Of a stretch of 64,000 bases of DNA, positions 50,062 to 60,732 are shown in pieces (the stretch's first letter is position 1; each line of letters begins with the position of its first letter). Location of the stretch: contig JABELC010000002.1 in the NCBI GenBank assembly GCA_028455995.1, forward strand, positions 2,914,001 through 2,978,000, read 5' to 3'. Source of the stretch: Scleromitrula shiraiana. Lineage: Eukaryota; Ascomycota; Leotiomycetes; Helotiales; Sclerotiniaceae. The notes below the pieces were generated by a model. The model was not told where the DNA came from. It did no database searches and saw only the letters and a list, made by a program, of their open reading frames with translations. A program made the translations under genes and the position numbers.

Positions 50062-50834
50062 ATGCGTTTCACAAGCACCACCTCCGCCGTTCTCCTCTTC
50101 TCCACCGTCTATGCCCAATATGGCTCTTCAGACGCCTCAACCACCGCAGCTGCTCCCGCCTCAACAACTTCCTCCTCTCCCGCCGACCCCACCCACACCA
50201 TCTGGGTCGGTAAAGATAAATTAACATTCACCCCCAACGTGACCACCGCCAACGTAAACACCAAGCTCGAATTCCACTTCTTCCCCGCCAACCACTCGGT
50301 CGCTCAAGCTTCCTTCGCCGAGCCTTGCGTACCTGTCGCTAACGGAACGAGTTTCTTCAGTGGAGCACAGCCTACGGCCGCGGGAGAGGAAAATGAAAAT
50401 GTTTTCACCGTTACTGTTAATGATACTAAGCCCATCTGGTTTTACTGTGGAGCTCCTACTCATTGTGAGAAGGGCATGGTGGGTGCGGTTAATGTTCCGT
50501 AAGTATTTGATCATCTTTTCTTTTCTGACGAGGGATTGGAAGCTAATAAATAATATGTAATAGAACCGATGGATCCAAAACTCTTGAACAGTTCGCCGCT
50601 GCTGCTGCAAAGGTTGCAAAGACTGAAGTTGTAACTGGTACCCAAGGTGGCGTCTTGGGTCCTAAGAGTAACTCTACTACTTCCTCGGGCTCCGCAAGTG
50701 GTTCGTCTTCTGGAACAGCTACTGGCTCTTCTGCTTCGGCTACTAAGAGTAGTGGTGCTATGGGTCAAGCCCAGGTTGCTTGGGTGGGAGTCTCGGCTGC
50801 CTTTGTTGGTGCGAGCTACCTTTTGGGGATGTAA
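50062..50834 (+). CDS. Secreted cupredoxin-like, Ser-rich, probably GPI-anchored protein
   Basis: Exons are 50062..50498 and 50564..50834 (708 nt, 235 aa). Intron ends are GTAAGT and AATAG. A signal peptide (MRFTSTTSAVLLFSTVYA) leads to a short Ser/Thr linker and a plastocyanin-like domain (THTIWVGKDKLTFTPNVTTANVNTKLEFHFF, PANHSV, EPCVPV, WFYCGAPTHCEKGMVGAVN). The NHS histidine and the YC....HC..GM group are the expected type-1 copper ligands (His, Cys, His, Met). The C-terminal half is Ser/Gly/Thr-rich and ends in a hydrophobic segment (VAWVGVSAAFVGASYLLGM), fitting GPI attachment. Such fungal proteins sit at the cell surface; copper binding and function are inferred. Confidence 0.88.
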
Positions 50835-52006
50835 AAGTGCTGATAGATGTGTATGATGATAAGATGAGATGGGGTGGAATATAATTAAATGCTTTGTGGA
50901 TTGGGGAATTGGAATGGTTTATGGGTTATGGCTATGTGGTGTTTTGGGCGTTGATGCTTGGATTGTTTGTAGAAGACATTATAAATATCGAGTTCATTGA
51001 TTGCTATCTTTACTTCTCGTCGATTGTTTACAATCTCCTGTAGCTTGTGGTGTTGATGAGTTTTAACCTTCCTCGCAATTCCAATGCCTCGCATTGCTGC
51101 AAACTTTCAAATCGAATTGTCCAAGTACGAATATCAATCACAGACTTCTGCGGATACTAATCATTGCCTCGTTCAACGAAGATATCTACAAAATAGATAC
51201 ATATCCAGACCATGAAATGTTATTTTGACTTTAGTGCCAAAGATTGTTATCTACTCAATGTATACACATATTAATTAGATGGAAAGACACATGGTTAAAG
51301 ATGAAGCATCACTTGAGACTTAAGCCACCATTGCAGAAATAGAAATAGTCAAGTAATATCACAGCCAAAAAAGTGAACATAAAGAGAGAATCAAGAAATA
51401 TAGGTGCTCCCGTTTTCAATCCAGGTAAGATATATCTCCAAATGGAGAGACTAACATTCTCCTATATTCGTCTACTATTATGCCCGAAAAAAATCACCTT
51501 CGTCCCATACGCCCCCATAGTGTCCATGGAAAGTACAGCATTTAGCCTCCCATTCAGTATCAATCCAGCTTGCTAGTATTCCATGCTCTCTCATGAGACG
51601 ATATTGTAATCGCAGACCTCTAGATCATCGTGGTATCGAATACGGCGCGATTCGATATGCTATAGCTGCATAGTTCGGAGACTTGTGTTGATGCTGCCTA
51701 AGAAGATCTGCTGCAGCCGCCGCATTGCGAGTTCGCGTTCGTTCAAATCATATTTCGAGCGTGATATAGATTTTATTTCTGCGTTGTCTGGAAATAGTGA
51801 ATTTAGTATTCTTTTATTTGGATGGGATGGGATGGGATGGTTCCCGCAAATTACCCCACGGTGGGCGAATAGATTGTGGGGAGATGTTGGAAGTAGATGG
51901 TGGATGGTGGGTGCCAAGCCCACGCTAAATTCGTAAGAAAATAATATCAACGACATACCTCGGCGCCAATTAATTGTTTCGTATATCTCCCATAACAACA
52001 ACTCAT
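50835..52006. other. Intergenic region
   Basis: About 1.2 kb. No gene is recognised. A GGGAT pentamer run lies at about 51,821-51,840. Short frames on both strands look like chance. Confidence 0.35.
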
Positions 52007-52231
52007 TCAATGAGCACTCTGAGTACCTTGAGCACCCTGATCCCAACCCTGCTGCACCTGATTTTCAAACATCATATCGATAGCCCTCCTCTCAGCTTCC
52101 GCCTTCTTGCGCCCTCTGTGCATTCGTACGCACACGACGATTATTGCAGCGAGAAATCCGGTCGCGACTATGCCGACGATTATTCCGATTTGGGTGGGTA
52201 AAGAGAGAGAACGCTTGGATATGGGGGACAT
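52007..52231 (-). CDS. Small single-pass membrane protein (74 aa), hypothetical
   Basis: An uninterrupted 74-codon frame from the ATG at 52231. It has a short polar N-terminus (MSPISKRSLSLPTQ), one clear transmembrane helix (IGIIVGIVATGFLAAIIVVCV) and a basic start to the cytosolic tail (RMHRGRKKAEAERR). The positive-inside pattern is good. I know no family. It could be a complete small protein or the last exon of a longer Ser-rich membrane protein of the kind whose single helix is followed by RRRK. Expression evidence would decide. Confidence 0.5.
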   Translation of the reverse strand: MSPISKRSLSLPTQIGIIVGIVATGFLAAIIVVCVRMHRGRKKAEAERRAIDMMFENQVQQGWDQGAQGTQSAH

Positions 52232-53093
52232 TTTTGTGGGGTTGGATTGTTAGGTACGCGATGGGTACAAATGGTGGTTGGGAATCTGCGAAGGGGAACG
52301 GACGTAGAAATTTTGTTGCGAGGAAATTTTGTGCCAATATTGGGTGTTTTATACTTCTAGTGAGGTTTATCCTGGGACGTTTGATTCTAGGAATCGTACG
52401 TGTTTATTGGATTCGTTTGTGGTTGGTGCTAGGCGGCTACAAGATGGGCGGTTAGATCGGAGATTCCATACCTATAGTTTGGTGGGAACATATTTGATTG
52501 TTGTATTTCGGCTTGGTCTCTTACTGTATGAATTAATCTTATTATTCTGGATAAATCTTTCCGCAGTAGTGAAAGGTTGAAGCTGTTTCTAGAATATGTA
52601 TATATATATGCTGTCCAAGTGGAGTGGTAAATACAGTTGCAAGTTACATATTTGCAAAGAGAATTGTTTTGACCCCAATTTTGTAACGACTTCTTAGAAT
52701 ATAGTAGAAACATACAATTTATGTTCGCAACAAAACTCTCTGGCACAATGCTACAATGTAGTATGGAATGTTGCGCAGTCACCAAGTATGCTAATAATAG
52801 AGACAATAGGTTGCGGAACGGTTATTGCAGGCATTTAACCCAAACATAAACTCACTACAGTATTTAAAACTCTCAAGTGATAACTCGTAGTAATCGTAAA
52901 AACATAAACTATGTTGCTCATTCATCTTCATATCTCTACAAACATCTAGTGCAATAAAGTGGTAGAAAAACATCATCAAGTTTACCCTGTACCCAAACAA
53001 GCCAATGGGTGTTCATCTCTTTTTGAATTTCTCGAAAAATGCCCTTACCTTAGCGCTTTTCCGCATCTTGGTTAAAGGTCTATTCATATCAGA
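52232..53093. other. Intergenic region
   Basis: About 860 nt between the small membrane protein and the NLR relic. No gene or repeat of note is seen. Confidence 0.35.
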
Positions 53094-56000
53094 TCAGGAT
53101 GATGATGGCTTATCTGATATAACTCTACACTCTTCGTGCTGACTACTGGTTGGGGTAAATTTTGTAGGATCTCCTATTTCCACACTTTCTTTTTGGTCCT
53201 CATTTTTATTCTCATGCTGATCAACCTCAGACTCATCATCCTCATGTTTATCATCCCCATCCCCATCCTCATTGTTTGATAAGTCAAGTGAAAATTCACC
53301 CAATATGCTAGTCGAGGTAGGTTTGGTATTGTCTTCTGTGCCGATCTCGTTGTTTGCAATAGAAAGTGAGTTTGACATAGCACGAGTCTCTTCGATTTGA
53401 TCGTCAGCTGCATCGAGCTTCTCATTATCTGGTAGAACAAGCAATGAATTATCTGGTCCCCTTTCGGGGTTCCCATCTGGTTCTGTATCTGAATCGACAA
53501 ACGGCTTATCACTTGATAGACTAAGTGATGATTCATCCGACATGGCATACGATTCCCCTTCGGAGATCTCGTATGGTTCTGCCTCCGAAATGACAAATGA
53601 TTCATTATCCTCTGGGTTCAAATTGTAACTTCGAGAAAGTGACTTTTGCGTCTCTTCCGATGCCGTTGATTCCCCCACCTGATCCAAACCTTTGGATTCA
53701 GTGTCATTCTCCGTTTTTATTTTCAGGACTTCATTATTTGGGCCACTTGTCGATTCCTCTTGGGTATGATCCTCTGACGCAAAAGTAGATGACTCGTTGA
53801 GTAAACTCAGTTCATTATGTGCAGTCTTTTCACCCCTCGCAGTGATGCAATTTTCAAGTAATTCCCGCGAGTCGATCAGATCCTCATGCTCTTCATCCAA
53901 TAACTTACTAAGTATACCAATAACTCGTTCCAGAATTGGTATCGCTCTTTCGTGTTGTCCAGATTTATAGTAAGTCGATGCTAGATTGTGCTCATGTATC
54001 AGCCGTTCTTGATGAGTTTCTTCATATGTTTTCGCCACCCTCTGAACTATCTCCTCGAATACTAGGATAGCATCTTCGTTATGACCAAGTTCTGAATATA
54101 CCAATACTAGTTCATTCCGATAAGCTAAGAGCTTTTCATCGTGAGACTTAACCAACTTCTCCTCTATTCGTACCACTTATCTAAAAACTGATATAGATTT
54201 TTTGAATTCTTTTAATTTCTTATATACTCTTACTAACTTATATTTATTCTTAATTATAGTAGGATAATCAGATGGAAGGAACTTTTGTCGTAACATGCCA
54301 ATATTTCTTTCAAAATGCTCATAGTCTTTTTGATCTTGTCAATCCCAATATATGCCTTTGCAAGAGAAGCCTAATCTGTAAGAATGTATTCATGTTCAAG
54401 ACAATAAATGTTCTTCATCAATTGAATAACTTTTTTTTAGAATGGATAAAGCTTTATTGTAATTATTCAAATGAAGATATATATATACGCTAGCTGGGCT
54501 CTTAAACAAAATGAGAACATAGGGATTCGAGGGTTGATAATCCAAATTACTCTTTTTATCTTTGAAATTACTTTTGAACAATTTCAAAGCTTTGAAGTTT
54601 TGTCCTTCTTAAGAGTAGAGTAGATAGATGCAAAATCATACTCTAGTCTTGCTAGTGCCAATGCAGCCTTGACGTTTAATACATCCCTCTTATTCAAGTG
54701 GCAAGTTCGATGAATCAAAATCAACAATTTGTTTCAGAATATCCTTTTCTCGTTGATAATTTTCCATTTCACCTTCGTATATCGCGGATATCCATTGTAT
54801 CCATCGCCAATTCAAAGATCGTTCCTTAATTTCAATGCATATTCGCACTTGCAATATCTTTATGGTTTTTTCCATACTACATATATCATCCGTACGATAC
54901 ACTTGGGGATGCATTGATATATTTCCGGTACCTGAGACGTTGATAAGTGACAATGATTGAAGAACATCTCTTGCCTTTCGGAAAGGAAGAAGAGCGACCT
55001 GCGTTGACGTTTTATCCAGTGATATGATAGTTGGTAGATGGTCCAGGTGCCATTGAGAAAGGTATTGTATATTGTCGTCTTCAAGCTTTCTGTTATTGGG
55101 GTGTTCCCACGCTCTCCCAAACATATCCTCAGTGACATCTTCGCGCCATAAATGTACCAAGACATTGAGGAGTTCCGGAGCATATTTTGACTCTTGTTCG
55201 GAGGATCTGTTCAAAGCCGTAGCGGAAACCTCAAATGTCGCATATACCCCTCCATATTCTGAACGTCCTTGTTCGATATGGTTTTTGCATAGGTCCTTCT
55301 TTTCAGTTTCGAAATGTGACAAGTACTCGGTGATTCGGCAATACCCCTTATGAATATAGAATCTAGGCACTAGCCTGGTTGAGCGCTAGTGGACGACATT
55401 TCAATTGCTCGACAATGGATATTGCTGTCGACTGAAGATTGAGCTAGAGTGATTTTTCGATCCCACAAGCCTGGAATAAGATGGAGATCGCATCTTCAGT
55501 TTCGATTGAATCGAATGATTTCTCCGTTCCAGCACTTCCACAATGGAGACATTTAGGATTGCGCGTAGTCATGACAATACTACCATGATACCCAGAAAGG
55601 ATGTATGGACTGCAGTCAGTTAAGATATCGTCACAGTTATCCAAAATCATGAGCCAGTCATTTGTTTCGTTCGCCAGCAAATCCATTACATCCTCGGCTT
55701 CCAGTTTTTCCGCTCTTCCTTTCCACAATCTTCCTACTTCCACAAAGCTGCTTTTGATAGATTCCACACTGGTATCATCTATCCAGAATATCCCCCAAAA
55801 TCTGAGATGTCAATCACTTCGGCTGCCATATGAGTATCTAATGGTCAAAACCAAAAGATAAGAGAATAATCTTCTTTTCATGTTAAAAGAATATTAAATC
55901 CAATTTCCTTCAGTCCCCGAAAAGGGATAGAAATGCTTAACTCGGCTCCATATTCAAAGAAGGGCCGCACAGTAAAAGTCTGTTTATTCAAAGACTACAA

Positions 56001-57052
56001 CTGTTGGTCCATCTACAATGTACAATTTTCGACACATAGAAATTCCGGAACTAGTTCGTCTACTTACTTGGTTCTATACAATCTAATTCCTTCACACGTT
56101 GTGAAGGAATCACCGACAAGAACTTCTTGGCATATGCAGCTGCTGTGGCAGCTGCATGGGGCTGCCATTCCCAATTTTTGTGTGAATCTGCATAATCTGC
56201 ACAATCACTAATGCCCCTGATAACTAAACAAGGAAAACTATCCACTAAACCAGCCGCCTCCATCTCGAAACAAATCACGTTCTCCTTCGCCAACTCATCA
56301 CGTTCACGACCATTCTTCATAACGGAATTTCCGGATGCGATATTTCCACGGTGAATTTTTGGATAGTTGTTCTTGCGAGGAGGCCTTTCCACAAAAGCTC
56401 CCTGTTCGGCGCATGTAGAGCATGTGGGGTTATCTTCATCATCAATGTGATCAAATCCCGCCGCGAATAAAAGATCTTTTTCGATGCCGAGGTGTCGCCA
56501 TTCATTTTCATCCTCCTCACTATTCTTCCAAGCTTGTGTGATCAAGTTTGCAACCTCTCTTCATGCAGTTGGCGATGAATTTACCGGAATAGCTGCGTTC
56601 CTAAGTAATTTTGGAGGCTTATTCAACGCCCCTTGCCGATGGAATCCATGCTTCTCCCTTCTTCCCATATCGTATTGAATAACTCCACCACCAGTTTAAT
56701 TTGGCATAGAGACCACAACGTCTTCCAGACGTATGTATTTTCTCTCAATGGCATTAGGAATGCCTCCGCCAATCCCAACTATGAGACCAAATCTGATATT
56801 CCTGAATGTATACACCATGTCCTTTGCTGCAGTTGCTGCAGTCGCGATGCCGTATTCAAGGAGACATGCGATTGCGATGTTATGGTCTCCGATGCTCCCG
56901 AGAATATATATATTCTCATCGCATTTGTCTTGTTCATCAACGCTAGAATGAGTGTTATCTAGCATGGCTCTGGCAGGCTTGAGTTCCGTCTCGATGGCAC
57001 AAATTCATCCCACAATATATTCATCTGGAGGAAACGATTTATCTCCTTCCAT
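53094..57052 (-). pseudogene. Decayed NLR: PNP/UDP phosphorylase-like - NB-ARC - TPR
   Basis: Pieces of one protein lie in order on the minus strand. The N-terminal domain (57052 to about 56060) has ICAIETELKPARAML, RFGLIVGIGGGIPN and CFEMEAAGLVDSFPCLVIRGISDCADY...AAATAAAYAKKFLSVIP, the nucleoside phosphorylase-like domain of fungal NLRs. A partial NB-ARC follows (FWIDDTSVESIKSSF, NDWLMILDNCDD, TTRNP; 55790-55444), then a linker and TPR-like segments (54690-55370; 53094-54176 with RNELVLVYSELGHNEDA and HNLASTYYKSGQHERA) and an acidic tail. Breaks seen: a stop at the family's VGW motif (57007-57005), stops after SMPN and near 56,567, no P-loop between the two domains, and frame changes at about 55,390 and 54,600. 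Intact family members act in non-self recognition and cell death; this copy looks dead. Confidence 0.82.
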
Positions 57053-57492
57053 ATTGATTATCGCGATATAGTATGTTCTTCGATGATCTCCAAACTCCTA
57101 GATGATATAAAGACTAATTCGACACTTTAATGGAATCTGATAAGAATCACAATTATCAGGTTGATTTTATGATATGAGATGTTATAACTTTCAGCTGCAG
57201 TTTGATGAGTCGAAAGAAAAGGTCTTGCTTATGAATGCGGATGCCTTACTAAATTTTGAGCCTCGATATTCGTGTTCGGTGTCCAGATATGGCATGCATT
57301 ATATGCAAGATAGATTGGCTTGCCATCGACCTTCGCCTATGAACACATGTGTAGGTTGGATTACGTTCCAGGATAAAAGTATAGGTGCCTCCACTCAACT
57401 CAAGTTAGAGGCCAGCACTTTTACTTTCTTGTTCACGAACAACTTACGATTATATAATAGATTCCGACACCACGACCTCTAGGTGTCTTCAG

Positions 57493-57840
57493 ATGAATCC
57501 TTCGAATGACTCGTCTATTTTTAATGATGATCTTGAAACTGCCCACAACTTTCGAAATCATTAGAAAAGTGCCACGGATGGGAATAATTTGAGCTTTTTC
57601 TGTTTCAGGAGATATCGATCAATTCATTTGGTGAATCTTCGGTTTCCAGAAGATGACATTGCCAAAGTTGACAGAGAAATATATCAAGTAGGACTTCAAA
57701 TAGATAAAGATCCATCTTGAAACACTACATTTCGCGCTGATCTAGTGCTGTATAATGCTCTTCAAAGTATGGTCTTGACCGGAGGCTATCCAATCTACAG
57801 CCAACACGTGCCTAGGTGTGTCGTTGAGATTGTGCGCGCA
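57493..57840 (+). pseudogene. Small decayed reading frame of unknown family
   Basis: One continuous frame starts at the ATG at 57493 (MNPSNDSSIFNDD) and is broken only by TAG at 57562 and TGA at 57718. Between and after the stops it reads like protein (HLVNLRFPEDDIAKVDREIY, then FRADLVLYNALQSMVLTGGYPIY). I recognise no family. A TTTCAG at 57,603-57,608 could be a splice acceptor avoiding the first stop, but not the second. Its position beside the NLR relic suggests a decaying accessory region. Confidence 0.4.
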
Positions 57841-58153
57841 CAGGACTTCATAGGAAACATAACGTGACCCATATTTAACACGTGACTGTATTCAAAATGT
57901 TACACCTCGACGACGATGATCAGGCCAAGCTGGCAGCGATAGCAAAGTATATGCGCTGTTGAAAATCGAAGAAAAGGATAAAAAAATCCATTCACGTGAG
58001 ATATAAACTTCCCAGCATTTTGTAGCTGCTAGATTATGTCATACCAACTATTAGTGAAACGTAAGCTTGCTGACGGCAACCTCATCTTGTCAATAATACA
58101 CAAAAACTATCACATTTCAGAATTAAGCTTCGAACAGCCAAGAATTATTCACA

Positions 58154-58674
58154 ATGCTCGGACGAATCTGCCTCACTCTCTCGGCAATAGGCCAAACATT
58201 CGGTTCTTGTGAGTATTCTAGGTCCCTTAAAAATGCGGACCAGAGTTCCGAAACCTCCTTACCTTATATAAAGCCCAACTATAAACTAATCAACTAACCC
58301 TTTCATTCAAATTTCTAGTCATTGCCGACTTCAATGAAACCCACATCTACAACCCCCGCTGGCCACCCCATGCCAAATTCCACAATGGACAAACGATGTC
58401 GATGGGAATAGGACTGGGTCTCGCTACACTCTACTACACATACCGATCCACGACATCGAAAGCCGCGGCCAAGGATTCACTATTCACGGCTGCAGTTTTT
58501 GGTTCACTGTATTGGATTACGGGACTTTCTGCTATTTTGTATCCCGGCACGAAGGGGATTGATCCGGAGTTTGGGGAGGGCTTTCCTCAGGGTGGGTTGT
58601 TTCTTGGGTTGGGGGTTGCTGCTTGGGTGGGGTATTTTTTGGAGAGGAGGGCTTTGGATGTTAAGGCTTCGTGA
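58154..58674 (+). CDS. Small multi-pass membrane protein, DUF6640-like (136 aa)
   Basis: Exons are 58154..58208 and 58319..58674 (411 nt, 136 aa). Donor GTGAGT, acceptor TTCTAG. The join gives QTFGS|FIADFNETHIYNPRWPPHAKFHNGQTMSMG. Four hydrophobic stretches are seen: ICLTLSAIGQTFGSFIA, MSMGIGLGLATLYYT, FTAAVFGSLYWITGLSAILY and GGLFLGLGVAAWVGYFL. The conserved-looking NETHI, NPRWPPHAKFHNGQ block matches, from memory, small fungal membrane proteins grouped as DUF6640. The function is unknown. Confidence 0.8.
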
Positions 58675-59324
58675 TGCATGGTTTATGGTTGATGATTGTA
58701 TGGGTTGATGGATACTGATTATGAAGATATTGGAGGAAGTGGGTAATCATTAATTACATTCATATGTCTATGTGATATATATCCGCGTTTGATGCGATTG
58801 CAATCTTCAATGATATCAACTAAGCGAGTTGTTAAAATTTCGAATGCCCATTTGGTTAATGTACAATTACTATATGCTATTTTGGTTTGAATGCTTGAAT
58901 TCTAAAGAGATATTCAAATGGCTCTCAAAACGAATTATTAGTTTCAAATATATTTAAATGTCAACAGGCATTCATAAACGGATTGGCTTGATGTTGCTCT
59001 TTCGTTCAGCGTTTTGTGGGGTACACACGGACGGCGGGGTTCTTGGACCCGAGACATTCACCTTTCTACAATGACATGACTGGTTATGTCGCGTAGAACA
59101 TGTAACAATCTACAAGATTGTTATCTTTATCTGACTGGCACCTATCACTAGTACCTGATACTTCGTGGTTGTTCTGAATAACTAAGCATTCTGATGGCTC
59201 AGCTGGCCACAGGCGCTCAAGGAGTACAAGGCTGACTGGTCGTATTTGATATACTGTCTTTAAATATCAACGCCAAATACTTCATCTATTGACCCTTTAT
59301 ACATAGTCAGCATCTAAAAGCATT
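58675..59324. other. Intergenic region with two dispersed hairpin-repeat units
   Basis: About 650 nt. Units resembling the 5.77-6.17 kb minisatellite occur at about 58,905-58,985: anchors gATATTCAAA near 58,909 and GGCATTCATAA near 58,970, with AATTATTAG between them. No gene is seen. Confidence 0.5.
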
Positions 59325-60469
59325 ATGAGGCCGGTTTATGAAGATCTGAAACCACCAAAGTTCTTTCGCAATCCACTAGCAGGTCTCAAAATAACGACAT
59401 GGCTGGTTATCGGGATGTTCATCTTTTTCCCGTGTGTAGCACCAACGTTAATCACAGTTACTTGGAGGAAACTCAGAGATAAGATTGATGATTTCCGTCG
59501 CGATAGGGAATATAGAAACAATGTTGCTCGAGAGGATGAATTTCAACAGGAAAGGTTAAGTGGTGTACCTAAACCACTTTCGGTTGTTCGCCCAAGGAAA
59601 ATATCCCTTTCATCGTCGCAAGATGTATCGATGGGAATGGGATGGCAATTCTCTGGCAAGGGGCAACATGTGGCCGATCAGTCTGCTTCTCTTCTCTTGA
59701 GATTACCTTTCGAGATACGGCGAGAAATTTGGAAATTGGTTCTAGCGGACCATAACTTTTCTATATTTCGTGACCGAGGCCGTGTTGTTTATATACCACA
59801 AGGCGATTTGGATATGACTGCACTGGAGAATAAGAATTTCGGTTCATATCCACACTCTTTTCTCGAGAGGCAGAGATCTATGTCAGCGCTGCTAAAAACA
59901 TGTAGATCAATGTGAGTATCTTTCCCTCATTAGTTACTGTAAGCTTACCCCCAGCTAGTTATTCCGAGACCAAAGATATATTGTACCACAATAATACGTT
60001 TTGTCTCTGGCAAAACGATACTATTTTTGATCTCCAATCTACCATCCTTCCACAGAGATTCAACGCTATTCGAAACTTGGAATTGCACTGGCAGTTCCGT
60101 GACGATCAGACGTTTGACCGGAATGCATGTGAGGAGTATGAGAGGGAGATAGATGCACCTTGGGGTGTGGAGACATGGCAATGTGCGTGCAAAATATTGG
60201 AAAGCATGACAGGACTGGAAGATCTCGCGATTATTATTAGGGGGACGTTTCTCTACGAGTGCCACATTTTGGACATGTTACACTACTTGAGGAATATCAA
60301 GGTTGAGAAGAATAGATTCTGGGTTAGGGTGCCTTGGCCACGAGTGAGAGCTGTGATGAAATATGAAGAGATTGACAGAACGTTGAAAGACAAGGGGTTT
60401 CCGTTTCAAGTTTGGAGGCCGTCAGAGGTGCTTCCTGAGTTTGGTGGATTAAATATCTATGAATTTTAG
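59325..60469 (+). CDS. DUF7730-like fungal protein with N-terminal membrane helix (365 aa)
   Basis: Exons are 59325..59911 and 59959..60469 (1098 nt, 365 aa). The 47-nt intron begins GTGAGT. The acceptor CTAG at 59,958 was chosen because the CAG four bases upstream would give a stop; the join reads CRSI|YSETKDILYHNN. One membrane helix (TTWLVIGMFIFFPCVAPTLITV) is followed by a basic segment. The block SLLLRLPFEIRREIWKLVL...LLKTCRSIYSE...LYHNNTFCL is the hallmark of the F-box-like 2EXR/DUF7730 family, abundant in Leotiomycetes and of unknown role. Confidence 0.82.
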
Positions 60470-60732
60470 ATTGATAATAATGTAATAATGATATTTATCG
60501 TGAAACATATTTTTTTAGCGTAGGCTGCGGTAGATTGTGTCCCCAATCTCTCATATCTCCTAATACGCTTCGATCTTAGAAGAAAAAAGATGAACATCAT
60601 TGCCCCATGCCTATTGAAAATTTATTGGTCCACCACTATGAGATCCCGAAAGTCGAAGTGGAGCGCATTGAACTCCAGAAAGCTGCGAGATCGATTTTTT
60701 GATCTGTTCTTTTCGAGCTTTTGCTTGGTTTC
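60470..60732. other. Short intergenic spacer
   Basis: About 260 nt between the DUF7730-like gene and the OMA1-like relic. Nothing is recognised. Confidence 0.35.

Noticed and set aside
47432..50834. Secondary-metabolite gene cluster around the Zn2Cys6 factor
   Set aside because: No polyketide synthase, peptide synthetase, terpene cyclase or tailoring enzymes are adjacent.
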